Below are positions 1 through 7,844 of a DNA stretch of 58,057 bases, piece after piece. Positions within the stretch are counted from its first letter, which is position 1; each line of letters opens with the position of its first letter. The DNA is taken from assembly GCA_024682835.1 (NCBI GenBank), contig JAIKYU010000110.1:1-58057 (forward strand), in the 5' to 3' direction. The notes below the pieces were generated by a model that ran no database searches, was not told the DNA's origin, and was given only the letters and a program-made list of their open reading frames with translations. The position numbers and the translations under genes were made by a program. Source of the stretch: Lachnospiraceae bacterium (GTDB lineage Bacteria; Bacillota; Clostridia; Lachnospirales; Lachnospiraceae).

Positions 1-2268
1 GAGGAGATGAAGGGCTTTGCGCCGAAGGAGGGGTATCAGTTTTCTCGCTGGCTTGTGACGACTTCAAATGGTAATTTCTCTGTCGGTAAGGATAAGATAA
101 ACGGCAACGGGAACACGCTGGTTGAGATTCAGGGCAACACCACCATCACCTATGAGTGCGAGGCGATCGCCGGCTACACCCTCCGGTTTGACGGCGACGG
201 GGGAACCGGAACCATGGCCTCCATCGAAGCGGCAAGCGGCAAGGAAATCACCCTGCCCGCGTGTGCCTTTACCCATCCGGACGGCAAGCGGTTCCTGGGA
301 TGGATTGTGACGGAGGATAAGGAAAACCCGGGACCAAGCCAGCTGAAAAAGCCCGGCGAGACCATCGTCAGCACGGTCAACATGCTGGCAAAGCCCAAGT
401 GGTCCGCCAAATCCTATTGGAATATCACCGTCGCTCCCGGCGCAGGAACAGGGGATGCCTACACGGATGCGGTCGTCCGCGGCGAAGCGTACAAGACCCC
501 CGGCTGTTTCTTTACCGCCCCGGCTGGACAGATTTTTGACAAATGGGAAATCGGACCCGGTGTCTACGCGGCGGCCGGCGAGCAGATTTCGATTGCCGGG
601 GACATAACGATCACAGCGATCTGGAAGAAGTCGCAGGAGGAGCCGGAGGATCAGCCCGATCCGAAAACGCTCGAGGGCGACGTGGTGGTCAAAACCGGGG
701 ACACGTACGAGAAGTATTCTTCCCTGGCGGATGCCTTTGCGGCGATCACAAAGAAAAACAACAAAAGCGGTGAATACGAGATCTATGTCAATAAAGCGCT
801 GGATGAAAAGACCTTCAAGCTGCCCGCAAAGGCAAAAAAGATCACTTTGACGACCCAGGGCGAGGGCAAAATCCGCACGCAGGTCCTCACTGTCAATGTC
901 AAATGCGACCTGATTCTGAACGCGGACATGGCCTGCTCGAAGACAGGCAAGCGCATCGCCTTCAAGATGGCAAAGGATGCGAATCTGACAGTCAACAAGG
1001 GCTTTGACACCCTCGGAAAGCTCTCCGGCAACAAGGCCACGTCGAAGCTTACCGTCAACGATAACATCTCCGTTCCTTCCGTGATGAGCTTCCAGAGCGT
1101 GAGCATGGGGAATGCCGGGCTGGTGAGTATCGCCGACAAAGGAAGGCTCACCAATATCGTCACCTTCAACGGAAGGACCATCCTGGGGAAGGGCAGTGTG
1201 ATGAATATCACGGAGGCCGGAAAAGCGGAACTGATGCTCACGCGTGACGCAAACGGTACGCTGCCGAAGCTGACGGTCGCCAAGGTGACGACAGAACTGT
1301 CGGTGGAAACAGACATCAACCTGGAGGCCGGTGAGACCGTCCTGAAGACGGGCAGGGAAGCACTTGACTGCGCAAAGATTACCTTCCCTGAAACGGGTCT
1401 GGCCGCATTCCGCTACAACCGGGAAATCCGGGCGGAGTATCCCGATGCGCTGACGATCGGGACGAAGGATTATCCGTCCCTTGAAAAGGCTTACGCCGAT
1501 ATGACTGATGGGTCGGTGGATTACATCATAAACCTGAACAGGGAACTGACTGTGAAGAAGCTCACGCTGCCTAAAAAGCTCAAATCGCTGACGGTGAACG
1601 GCAACGGACACACGATTCTGGCGGGTGCTGCCGTGTCGGTGAACCCGAGATATGCGCTGACGTTCCGGAATCTAAAGCTGACGGTGTTCAAGATGGGCAA
1701 GACATTTTATATCAAAGATGTCAAGCTTTTGCCGGTAAACATCAATGCGCTCGGCGGTCTGCTTCTGGAAGACGTGGATATTTATGCGAAAACCGTCAAT
1801 ATCCGCGGAAAGGGCAATCTCGACATCGGCTATGTATCGGTGTACAATTTCGTGAACGATGTGATGACGCCCGCCGCCATAGATCAGATCTCCGGATTTA
1901 CCACGGCGACCGTCACGGGACCCATCAGCATCCGGAAACCGTTCGTTGTGCCCACCATCACGTTGAAGAGCCTTGCAGAGGTGACGCTGGCCGCAAAGAC
2001 AGCCACCATCACGGCAAAGAAATCTCTGACCGGAGAGAGCGGAAGTAAAATCATCCTGCAGACGGCGCTTAAGCCCATCACGCTTTCGAACGACGCAAGC
2101 GGCATAAGCGGTTCCATCACACTGGATCCGGGAAGCGTTGCTGCCGGCACGCAGGTGTTTGCGACGAGAATGCCTGTTGAAAAGCTCAACGAAGTCATCA
2201 CGGTGCTGAACGGAACGCTGAAAGCCGGCAAACCCGGCAAGGTGCTCCTTGAAAAGACCGGGGCATAA
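1..2268 (+). CDS. Secreted InlB B-repeat-type surface protein, 5' truncated
   Basis: The reading frame is open from base 1, so this is probably the C-terminal part (about 755 residues) of a larger exported protein; the ATG at 7 has no properly spaced ribosome binding site. The first roughly 210 residues hold two to three InlB B-repeat (Listeria-Bacteroides repeat) units, recognisable by GWIVTE and DKWEI-type segments ending in ITAIWKK. A Glu/Pro linker follows (QEEPEDQPDP). The remaining 530 residues are Thr/Lys/Val-rich with short beta-strand-like units (LTVNDNISV, TVNGNGHTIL), suggesting a beta-helix or stacked-strand fold. No LPXTG sorting signal, membrane segment or surface-layer domain is seen at the C-terminus, so the anchor, if any, lies upstream. 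Function unknown; adhesion or wall binding is the usual guess for such repeats. The next gene starts 8 bases after the stop. Confidence 0.75.
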   Translation, partial: EEMKGFAPKEGYQFSRWLVTTSNGNFSVGKDKINGNGNTLVEIQGNTTITYECEAIAGYTLRFDGDGGTGTMASIEAASGKEITLPACAFTHPDGKRFLGWIVTEDKENPGPSQLKKPGETIVSTVNMLAKPKWSAKSYWNITVAPGAGTGDAYTDAVVRGEAYKTPGCFFTAPAGQIFDKWEIGPGVYAAAGEQISIAGDITITAIWKKSQEEPEDQPDPKTLEGDVVVKTGDTYEKYSSLADAFAAITKKNNKSGEYEIYVNKALDEKTFKLPAKAKKITLTTQGEGKIRTQVLTVNVKCDLILNADMACSKTGKRIAFKMAKDANLTVNKGFDTLGKLSGNKATSKLTVNDNISVPSVMSFQSVSMGNAGLVSIADKGRLTNIVTFNGRTILGKGSVMNITEAGKAELMLTRDANGTLPKLTVAKVTTELSVETDINLEAGETVLKTGREALDCAKITFPETGLAAFRYNREIRAEYPDALTIGTKDYPSLEKAYADMTDGSVDYIINLNRELTVKKLTLPKKLKSLTVNGNGHTILAGAAVSVNPRYALTFRNLKLTVFKMGKTFYIKDVKLLPVNINALGGLLLEDVDIYAKTVNIRGKGNLDIGYVSVYNFVNDVMTPAAIDQISGFTTATVTGPISIRKPFVVPTITLKSLAEVTLAAKTATITAKKSLTGESGSKIILQTALKPITLSNDASGISGSITLDPGSVAAGTQVFATRMPVEKLNEVITVLNGTLKAGKPGKVLLEKTGA

Positions 2269-2276
2269 AGAAAACC

Positions 2277-3299
2277 ATGAAGATGATCACGCTCGGAAAA
2301 ACCGGCATTACAACCCCGCAGAACGCCTTCGGCGCATTGCCGATTCAGCGTGTGGACACCGCGACGGCCGTCAGGCTGCTGCGCGGTGCCCACGCGGGCG
2401 GGATGACCTTTTTTGATACGGCGAGAGCCTATACGGACAGTGAAGTCAAAATCGGCGAGGCCTTTGACGGCATGCGCGACCGCGTGTTCATTGCATCCAA
2501 GACGATGGCCAAAACGCCTGTGGATTTTTGGCGGGATCTGGAAACGACACTCACGAATCTCCGCACCGACTATCTCGATATCTACCAGTTCCACTGCGTC
2601 CGGCAGTGTTATCGGCCGGACGACGGAACCGGTATGTACGAGGCCATGCTGGAGGCAAAAAGACAGGGAAAGATCCGGCACATCGGAATCACGGCACACC
2701 TGATCGGGGTTGCGGAGGAGATCATCGAAAGCGGTCTTTATGAGACCCTGCAATATCCCTTTTCCTATCTCGCGACCGATCGGGAAATCGCGCTTGTGGA
2801 GGCTGCGGCAAAGGCGGATATGGGCTTTATCGCCATGAAGGGGCTGTCCGGCGGGCTGCTGACGCGAAGCGACGCCTGCATGGCCTTTATCAGCCAGTAT
2901 CCGGTTCTCCCGATCTGGGGCATCCAGCGGGACGAGGAGCTTGCGGAGTGGCTCCGTTTCTTTGAAGAAGATGTCCGGATGACGGAGGCGCTCGCCGCTT
3001 TCATAGAGGAGGACCGCCGCTCCCTGATGGGCGATTTCTGCCGCGGCTGCGGGTATTGTATGCCCTGTACGGTCGGGATACAGATCAACAACTGCGCCCG
3101 CATGTCCCAGCTGATCCGGCGGTCTCCCTCTGCCGGGTATCTGTCTGAGGAATGGCAGGCAAACATGTTCCGGATCGATGAATGCATTGACTGCGGGAAA
3201 TGTGCGTCCCGCTGCCCGTACGATCTGGACACACCGGAGCTTTTGCGCAGGAATCTGGCGGATTACCGGGATATCCTGGCAGGAAAAGCCAAGATCTGA
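2277..3299 (+). CDS. Aldo/keto reductase with C-terminal 4Fe-4S ferredoxin domain
   Basis: A 340-residue cytoplasmic oxidoreductase. The aldo/keto reductase barrel fills about residues 1-250, with the catalytic tetrad visible as Asp47, Tyr52 (FFDTARAY), Lys75 (IASKTM) and His106 (YQFHCV). The tail carries two cysteine clusters of the bacterial ferredoxin type, CRGCGYCMPC near 255-264 and CIDCGKCASRCP near 305-316, suggesting that electrons can pass from iron-sulfur clusters rather than only from NADPH. This fusion is common in anaerobes; the substrate cannot be told from sequence. The start is an ATG with only a weak purine stretch before it, 8 bases after the surface-protein stop, so readthrough from upstream is likely. 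The histidine phosphatase follows 33 bases downstream. Confidence 0.9.
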   Translation: MKMITLGKTGITTPQNAFGALPIQRVDTATAVRLLRGAHAGGMTFFDTARAYTDSEVKIGEAFDGMRDRVFIASKTMAKTPVDFWRDLETTLTNLRTDYLDIYQFHCVRQCYRPDDGTGMYEAMLEAKRQGKIRHIGITAHLIGVAEEIIESGLYETLQYPFSYLATDREIALVEAAAKADMGFIAMKGLSGGLLTRSDACMAFISQYPVLPIWGIQRDEELAEWLRFFEEDVRMTEALAAFIEEDRRSLMGDFCRGCGYCMPCTVGIQINNCARMSQLIRRSPSAGYLSEEWQANMFRIDECIDCGKCASRCPYDLDTPELLRRNLADYRDILAGKAKI

Positions 3300-3332
3300 C
3301 TGCGGAATGCAGAGCAAAGAGGTCAGAAAACA

Positions 3333-4037
3333 ATGAGACTGATATTTGTGCGCCATGGGGAGCCGGACTACGAAAGAGACTGCCTCACGGAAAACGGGAT
3401 CGCACAGGCAAAATGTACGGCGAAAAGACTGCAGGATGAGGATCTTTCCGCGGTCTATTCCTCGCCGATGGGCAGGGCCCTGGAAACCGCGTCCTACACG
3501 GCGAAAACCCACGGGCTGGACATCCGGAAGCTGGACTTTATGCATGAGATCGACTGGGGCGGCATCGAATCAGAGGAGGGAGCGTTCCCCCTGGAATACG
3601 ACGGACACCCCTGGACACTGAGCTATCGAATGCTGGTGGAAAACCCCGGACTGGCAAACGGAGATGGCTGGAAGGAGCATAGGTATTTCAAAAACAACCG
3701 GTGTATGACATTTGTCCGTACGATCTCGGAAGCACTCGACGAATTTCTTACCGGCTACGGTTTGATCCGTGAGGACGGTCTGTATCGCTGCCGGGAGGAA
3801 AGAACGGACACGATCGCCCTGTTTGCCCACGGAGGCTCCGGCGCGGTTCTTTTTTCCCACATGCTCAATCTGCCGTTTCCGTATGTGCTGTCAGCCATGC
3901 CGTACGGCGTCTGTTCCGTGTCGGTTATTTCCTTCCGGGAGGCCATGGAGGGAAAGGTGATCCCCAGACTGGAGCTGTTCAACGACATGGGGCATATCGC
4001 GTCCTTCAAACAGGAAAAGCTCCATTTTGAAAAATAA
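3333..4037 (+). CDS. Histidine phosphatase family protein (phosphoglycerate mutase-like)
   Basis: A 234-residue member of the branch-1 histidine phosphatase superfamily. The N-terminal RHGEP motif (residues 7-11) carries the phospho-accepting histidine; a second catalytic histidine lies in FAHGGSG near residue 166; SSPMGRALETA matches the conserved region with the second arginine. Members dephosphorylate small phosphometabolites such as sugar phosphates or alpha-ribazole phosphate. Nothing nearby (no cobalamin genes) fixes the substrate. The start is preceded by AGAGGT at good spacing. It follows the aldo/keto reductase in the same direction and is the last gene before tRNA-Val. Confidence 0.88.
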   Translation: MRLIFVRHGEPDYERDCLTENGIAQAKCTAKRLQDEDLSAVYSSPMGRALETASYTAKTHGLDIRKLDFMHEIDWGGIESEEGAFPLEYDGHPWTLSYRMLVENPGLANGDGWKEHRYFKNNRCMTFVRTISEALDEFLTGYGLIREDGLYRCREERTDTIALFAHGGSGAVLFSHMLNLPFPYVLSAMPYGVCSVSVISFREAMEGKVIPRLELFNDMGHIASFKQEKLHFEK

Positions 4038-4047
4038 TCGAAAAAAT

Positions 4048-4076
4048 TTGCATTTTTTAAATGGATATGATAACAT
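4048..4076 (+). promoter_or_regulatory. Sigma-A promoter for tRNA-Val
   Basis: TTGCAT at 4048-4053 and TAACAT at 4071-4076 are 17 bases apart, with TGA immediately before the -10 (extended -10). The predicted start near 4083 lies about 13 bases before the mature tRNA. Confidence 0.6.
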
Positions 4077-4095
4077 GAACTTCGGCGTTTTATTC

Positions 4096-4169
4096 GGGTT
4101 CGTAGCTCAGCTGGGATGAGCGCATGCTTGACGTGCATGAGGTCTGCGGTTCGATCCCGCACGGACCCA
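4096..4169 (+). tRNA. tRNA-Val (anticodon GAC)
   Basis: A 74-base cloverleaf. The acceptor stem GGGTTCG pairs with CGGACCC with one G-U pair; the anticodon stem CATGC/GCATG encloses loop TTGACGT, giving anticodon GAC. The T arm contains GGTTCGATCC, and the discriminator base is A. CCA is not encoded. A promoter precedes it and a strong terminator follows directly, so it is a single-gene transcription unit. Confidence 0.93.
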
Positions 4170-4172
4170 CGG

Positions 4173-4207
4173 AAAAGGAATCACACGGAATGTGTGATTC
4201 CTTTTTT
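4173..4207 (+). terminator. Rho-independent terminator after tRNA-Val
   Basis: A 14-bp perfect stem (4173-4186 with 4192-4205), loop of 5, with a run of six T at 4202-4207. It begins 4 bases after the tRNA. Confidence 0.85.
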
Positions 4208-4212
4208 GGTTT

Positions 4213-4292
4213 TTCAGCACCGCCCAAGCGGCCGCGCAGCGGCTGCGAATGGGTGCTGAATGGTTATTTTACCGGCCTATTTCAGCACCGCC
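4213..4292. repeat. Short direct and inverted repeats beside the NYN-LOTUS gene end
   Basis: TTCAGCACCGCC occurs at 4213-4224 and again at 4281-4292, where it forms the last codons of the neighbouring minus-strand gene. The inverse GGTGCTGAA at 4252-4260 can pair with the first copy, enclosing a small GC hairpin (GCCGC/GCGGC). It may act as a terminator for the minus-strand gene although no T run is seen, or be a relic of a local duplication. Confidence 0.45.
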
Positions 4293-5371
4293 TCGTTTCC
4301 GTCATTGTCCAGACGCACACAGGAAATCTTGCGGTCGAGAAAGACCGAGAATCGCGTGACGCCGTTCTTGCGGATGGTCGCATTGAGATTGGGGAGACGC
4401 TTTTCCAGCTCACTCTTTAACAGTCCCAGATTCATGACCGAGGTGTGGTATTCGTCGAAAACCCGGCGGATGTTGGTCTCAATATCCTTGAGAGAGACGC
4501 TCTTTAATGACACCCAAACATCGCTGTCTTTCTGCGTGACAGACAGGGACGGCAGATCCTTGAGAAAGGAGGAGAGCTTGCTGTAGCCGTAGTTGCGGAT
4601 GTCGAAGTCCGGATAGATCTTGACCAGCCGTGAGCCGATCTCGCCCAGACCGGAAGGTCGGCCCTCCGCTTCGTTGTCGGCGATCATCTTGACGATGGCG
4701 TCCTCGACCACGGTCTTGTCCAGAATCGCGTCCCGCAGCAGCTCCTCCGGCGGCACATCCTCGAATTCATCGTCCGCGTGGCCGTAGATATCGGAAAGAT
4801 CCAGCTCGGCGACCTGGGCGTCGGAAGCGGCTGCGGATTCGGTCTTTTCTCTGGCGCCCTTCTTGCTGCTGCGTTTTTTTGCCGGCTTGCTCTGACGGGG
4901 AGCGGAACTCATGTCGACCTCATCGTCATTCTGGATGATGTCCAGAAAGACAAAGCGCTCGCAGGATGCGCGGAAGGACTCCGGCGTTTTGCGTTCGCCC
5001 ATGCCGATGACGAGCTTGCCCGCCTCGCGGATTCTTGTGGCCAGCTTGTTAAAATCACCGTCGCTGGAGGCGATGCAGAAGCCCTGCACCTGTTCCGAGT
5101 AAAGGATGTCCATGGCATCGATGATGAGACCGATGTCCGAAGCATTTTTGCCCGGTGTGTTGTTGGGCTGCATGATGGGCGTGAGCGAGAATTTCTGTGC
5201 AATCGAAAGCCATCCCTTGAGCCTTGCCTGCGACCAGTCGCCGTAGAGCCTGCGGATGGTGACCTTGCCGTATTTTGACAGCTCGCTCAGAATGCTCTCC
5301 GTGTAACGCCAGGCGATGTTGTCCACATCCACCAACAGCGCGATATTGATGTCTTTGTTTAATTCCTGCAT
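4277..5371 (-). CDS. NYN domain (LabA/DUF88) protein with LOTUS/OST-HTH domains
   Basis: A 364-residue protein. Residues 1-135 form a NYN/PIN-like nuclease fold with the acidic residues expected for metal binding: LLVDVDN at the first strand, SDIGLIIDAMD in the middle and SSDGDFN later. A Lys/Ser-rich then acidic linker (about 145-215) follows. Next comes a LOTUS/OST-HTH domain (around 225-275, with YGYSKLSSFLKDLP) and a second divergent copy to the end. The family is thought to cut or bind RNA; LOTUS domains in bacteria are usually paired with NYN nucleases. The start at 5371 was chosen because AAAGGA sits 6 bases upstream; longer in-frame starts would run across the divergent TSCPD gene. 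Transcribed alone, divergent from the murG run. Confidence 0.85.
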   Translation of the reverse strand: MQELNKDINIALLVDVDNIAWRYTESILSELSKYGKVTIRRLYGDWSQARLKGWLSIAQKFSLTPIMQPNNTPGKNASDIGLIIDAMDILYSEQVQGFCIASSDGDFNKLATRIREAGKLVIGMGERKTPESFRASCERFVFLDIIQNDDEVDMSSAPRQSKPAKKRSSKKGAREKTESAAASDAQVAELDLSDIYGHADDEFEDVPPEELLRDAILDKTVVEDAIVKMIADNEAEGRPSGLGEIGSRLVKIYPDFDIRNYGYSKLSSFLKDLPSLSVTQKDSDVWVSLKSVSLKDIETNIRRVFDEYHTSVMNLGLLKSELEKRLPNLNATIRKNGVTRFSVFLDRKISCVRLDNDGNEAVLK

Positions 5372-5417
5372 AAATTCCTTTCTGATCTTTTCTTCGATCG
5401 GGGAAGCCTGTGCGGCT

Positions 5418-5446
5418 TTGACCCCTGAGCCAATCTGTGCTATACT
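5418..5446 (+). promoter_or_regulatory. Sigma-A promoter for the TSCPD-murG run
   Basis: TTGACC at 5418-5423 and TATACT at 5441-5446 with 17-base spacing; TGC directly precedes the -10. It lies in the divergent gap upstream of the TSCPD gene start at 5519. Confidence 0.75.
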
Positions 5447-5518
5447 CTGAATAAGTATGCGCTGATTATACCAGAAAAACAAAGACAGGGAAATACCTGC
5501 CGGATGAGGAGGCAACGG

Positions 5519-5797
5519 ATGACCACAACCTACACGCCCGTCGGGGTCTGCTCGACCAGGATCGACATCGAGATGGACGGAGAGATGATCTCGCACGTGC
5601 AGTTTACAGGTGGCTGCCACGGCAACACCCAGGGTGTCTCCCGGCTGGTTGAGGGGATGCGTGCGCAGGACGCGATTGCGAAGCTTAAGGGCATCAACTG
5701 CAAGGGGAGGGGCACCTCCTGCCCGGATCAGCTTGCCCGGGCGCTGGAGGAGGCGCTGAAAAACAACAGGAAGGAACAGGCTCCTGAAAATGAGTGA
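5519..5797 (+). CDS. TSCPD domain protein (TIGR03905-type)
   Basis: A 92-residue protein with the cysteine-containing TSCPD signature near the C-terminus (GRGTSCPDQLARAL) and a conserved GGCHGNTQG segment around residue 36. The domain is also found at the C-terminus of some ribonucleotide reductases; the free-standing form has no assigned function, though the conserved cysteines suggest metal or nucleotide binding. AGGAGG lies 7 bases before the ATG at 5519, which is why this start is preferred over the in-frame ATG at 5504. Its end overlaps the murG start by 8 bases, suggesting translational coupling. Confidence 0.8.
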   Translation: MTTTYTPVGVCSTRIDIEMDGEMISHVQFTGGCHGNTQGVSRLVEGMRAQDAIAKLKGINCKGRGTSCPDQLARALEEALKNNRKEQAPENE

Positions 5798-6875
5798 CGA
5801 AAAGAAGTACAAGCTGTGCCTGACCGGCGGCGGCACGGCGGGGCATGTGACCCCGCATCTGGCTCTGATCCCGCACCTCAGGGAACGCGGATATGAGATC
5901 TTCTATATCGGCTCCTACGAAGGGATCGAAAAACGGCTGATCGCCGACTTTGATGTGCCGTATTACGGCATCTCCACCGGAAAGCTGCGACGCTATTTTG
6001 ATCCGCAGAATTTCTCCGATCCGTTCCGCGTCATCAAGGGCTGTAAGGAGGCCTTTGACATTCTGAAAAAGGAGAAGCCGGATCTGATTTTTTCCAAGGG
6101 CGGTTTTGTGAGTGTTCCCGTAATCCGCGCGGCGGCACTGCTCAAGATCCCGTGCATCCTGCATGAATCCGACATGACGCCCGGTCTGGCAAACCGGATC
6201 TGCATTCCTGTCGCCCAGACGGTCTGCTGCAATTTCCCGGAGACCCTTTCCCACGTTCCGGAGGACAAGGCGGTTCTGACCGGCACACCCATCCGCGAGG
6301 AGCTGCGAAACGGCAGCGTGGAGGCGGGACGGAAAATCTGCGGCTTCACCGACGACAAGCCGGTGGTTCTGGTGATCGGAGGCTCCTCCGGCGCCCAGGC
6401 AATCAACGAGGTGGTGCGGGACGCGCTGCCTAAGCTTCTTCCGGAATTCAATGTGGTTCACATCTGCGGCAAGGAAAAAATGGACAACCTGATGCTGACC
6501 AAGGACGGCTACAAGCAGTTTGAGTATGTCAAAAAGGAGCTGAAGGATCTGTTTGCGATGGCCGACGTCGTGGTCAGCCGCGCGGGAGCCAACGCCATCT
6601 GCGAGATCCTGGCTCTGAAAAAACCCAACGTCCTGATTCCGCTTCCCCGCGCATCAAGCCGCGGAGATCAGATCCTGAACGCGCAGTCCTTTGAGCAGCA
6701 GGGCTTTTCCGAGGTGATTGACAACGAGGAGCTGGACGAGACGATCCTTATGGAAAAGATCCATGAGGTCTATCAGAACCGGGACAAATATATCGATGTG
6801 ATGAAACGATCCAGTCAGCACGGGGCAATGGAGACGATCCTGTCCCTGATTGACAGCGCACTGGAGAAGGCGTGA
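5790..6875 (+). CDS. murG: UDP-GlcNAc:undecaprenyl-PP-MurNAc-pentapeptide GlcNAc transferase MurG
   Basis: A 361-residue GT28 glycosyltransferase. It adds GlcNAc to lipid I to make lipid II at the inner face of the membrane. Visible family motifs are the N-terminal glycine loop GGGTAGHVTPH (residues 12-22), SKGGFVSVP (about 104-112), HESDMTPGLANR (about 125-136), GGSSGAQAIN (about 197-206) and the C-terminal donor-binding SRAGANAICE (near 265). HESDxTPGLAN rather than HEQNAVPGLAN resembles the variant familiar from Bacillus and clostridial MurG proteins. It is separated from any dcw cluster: the upstream neighbour is a TSCPD gene and the downstream one a hydrolase. Whether this is the sole MurG or a second copy cannot be decided from this window. 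Confidence 0.9.
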   Translation: MSDEKKYKLCLTGGGTAGHVTPHLALIPHLRERGYEIFYIGSYEGIEKRLIADFDVPYYGISTGKLRRYFDPQNFSDPFRVIKGCKEAFDILKKEKPDLIFSKGGFVSVPVIRAAALLKIPCILHESDMTPGLANRICIPVAQTVCCNFPETLSHVPEDKAVLTGTPIREELRNGSVEAGRKICGFTDDKPVVLVIGGSSGAQAINEVVRDALPKLLPEFNVVHICGKEKMDNLMLTKDGYKQFEYVKKELKDLFAMADVVVSRAGANAICEILALKKPNVLIPLPRASSRGDQILNAQSFEQQGFSEVIDNEELDETILMEKIHEVYQNRDKYIDVMKRSSQHGAMETILSLIDSALEKA

Positions 6876-6888
6876 GAGGGCCTGTGGC

Positions 6889-7827
6889 ATGAGTAAGAAA
6901 AAGCATTGGTGGCTGGCGGGGGCTATGGCCGTTTTTGCGGGGATCGGCGCCGTGGCAGGGGATCGTCTCTACCGGCAGGTGGTGCTGCCCAAGGCGCGCA
7001 GCGAGGAAGAACCTGACTTCTCCGAAGCCGTTACCGAAGGAAGGCAGTTCGTGCGCAATCATCCGGCGCACCAGGACGTCTATCTGAAATCCATCGATCA
7101 GCTGAAGCTCCATGCGGTCTATCTGCGGGCGGAAAAACCGGCAGCGGACGGGCACCGCTACGCCGTGCTGGTGCACGGCATCCATGACAACTGCGAATCC
7201 ATGGGCATCTACGCAAGGCAGTACGCCGACCTGGGTGTTCATGTGCTGCTTCCCGACCTGCGCGGTTACGGGAAGAGCGAGGGCAATTACACCGGCTTTG
7301 GCTACGATGACAGACTGGATATCATCGAGTGGATCTACTGGCTTTTAAGACAGGACGAAAAGGCGCAGATTCTGCTGCATGGTGTGTCCATGGGTGCCGC
7401 CACGGTGCTTATGACGGCAGGAGAGCATCTGCCGGACGCGGTGAAGGGGGTGATTTCCGACAGCGCCTACAGCGATCTGAAGGATGAATTTGCCCATGTG
7501 TACGCTTCCTCCGAAAAATCGCTGCTTCCGTTTCCGGTTGCGTATGAACTGCTGCGGGTACAGACCAGAACCCGCGCCGGGTTTGACTTAAATGACGTGT
7601 GCCCGCAGGAGGCGGTGGCGCGGGCCGATGTGCCGATCCTGTATCTGCACGGCGACGCGGATCGTCTGATCCCCGTATCCATGGCGACAAAGCTCTATGA
7701 GGAAACCGGGAGCAGGAGGCATCTGGCCACCTTTATGGGTGCGGATCACATCCGCGGGGTGGTGACGGATCCCGAAAAATACCGCGAACAGGTGCTGGAT
7801 TTCTGCAGAGAAACCGCGTTCCTGTAA
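6889..7827 (+). CDS. Membrane-anchored alpha/beta hydrolase
   Basis: A 312-residue serine hydrolase with one N-terminal membrane segment (WWLAGAMAVFAGIGAVAG) and the catalytic part outside. The oxyanion region is VHGIHDN, the nucleophile elbow GVSMGAA, the acid HGDADRLIP and the histidine GADHIRG, so the triad looks complete. It resembles the family of lipid or peptide hydrolases with a prolyl-oligopeptidase-like fold common in Clostridia; the substrate is unknown. The start at 6889 places the hydrophobic helix at the very N-terminus; an in-frame start at 6850 would overlap murG. It is followed 17 bases later by an MBOAT gene. Confidence 0.85.
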   Translation: MSKKKHWWLAGAMAVFAGIGAVAGDRLYRQVVLPKARSEEEPDFSEAVTEGRQFVRNHPAHQDVYLKSIDQLKLHAVYLRAEKPAADGHRYAVLVHGIHDNCESMGIYARQYADLGVHVLLPDLRGYGKSEGNYTGFGYDDRLDIIEWIYWLLRQDEKAQILLHGVSMGAATVLMTAGEHLPDAVKGVISDSAYSDLKDEFAHVYASSEKSLLPFPVAYELLRVQTRTRAGFDLNDVCPQEAVARADVPILYLHGDADRLIPVSMATKLYEETGSRRHLATFMGADHIRGVVTDPEKYREQVLDFCRETAFL

Positions 7828-7844
7828 GCGGGAGACCTCCGCGC

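Noticed and set aside
64..1611. Long minus-strand open frame (515 codons) opposite the surface protein gene
   Set aside because: Its product is rich in Arg/His/Gly without any recognisable domain and mirrors the plus-strand gene, which has clear repeat structure. It is a high-GC antisense shadow.
1884..3545. Minus-strand frame of 553 codons across three plus-strand genes
   Set aside because: It spans the ends of a surface protein, an entire aldo/keto reductase with catalytic motifs and the start of a phosphatase; no domain or ribosome binding site is seen.
5504..5518. Upstream ATG at 5504 as start of the TSCPD protein
   Set aside because: The AGGAGG site lies inside this extension and is correctly spaced for the ATG at 5519.
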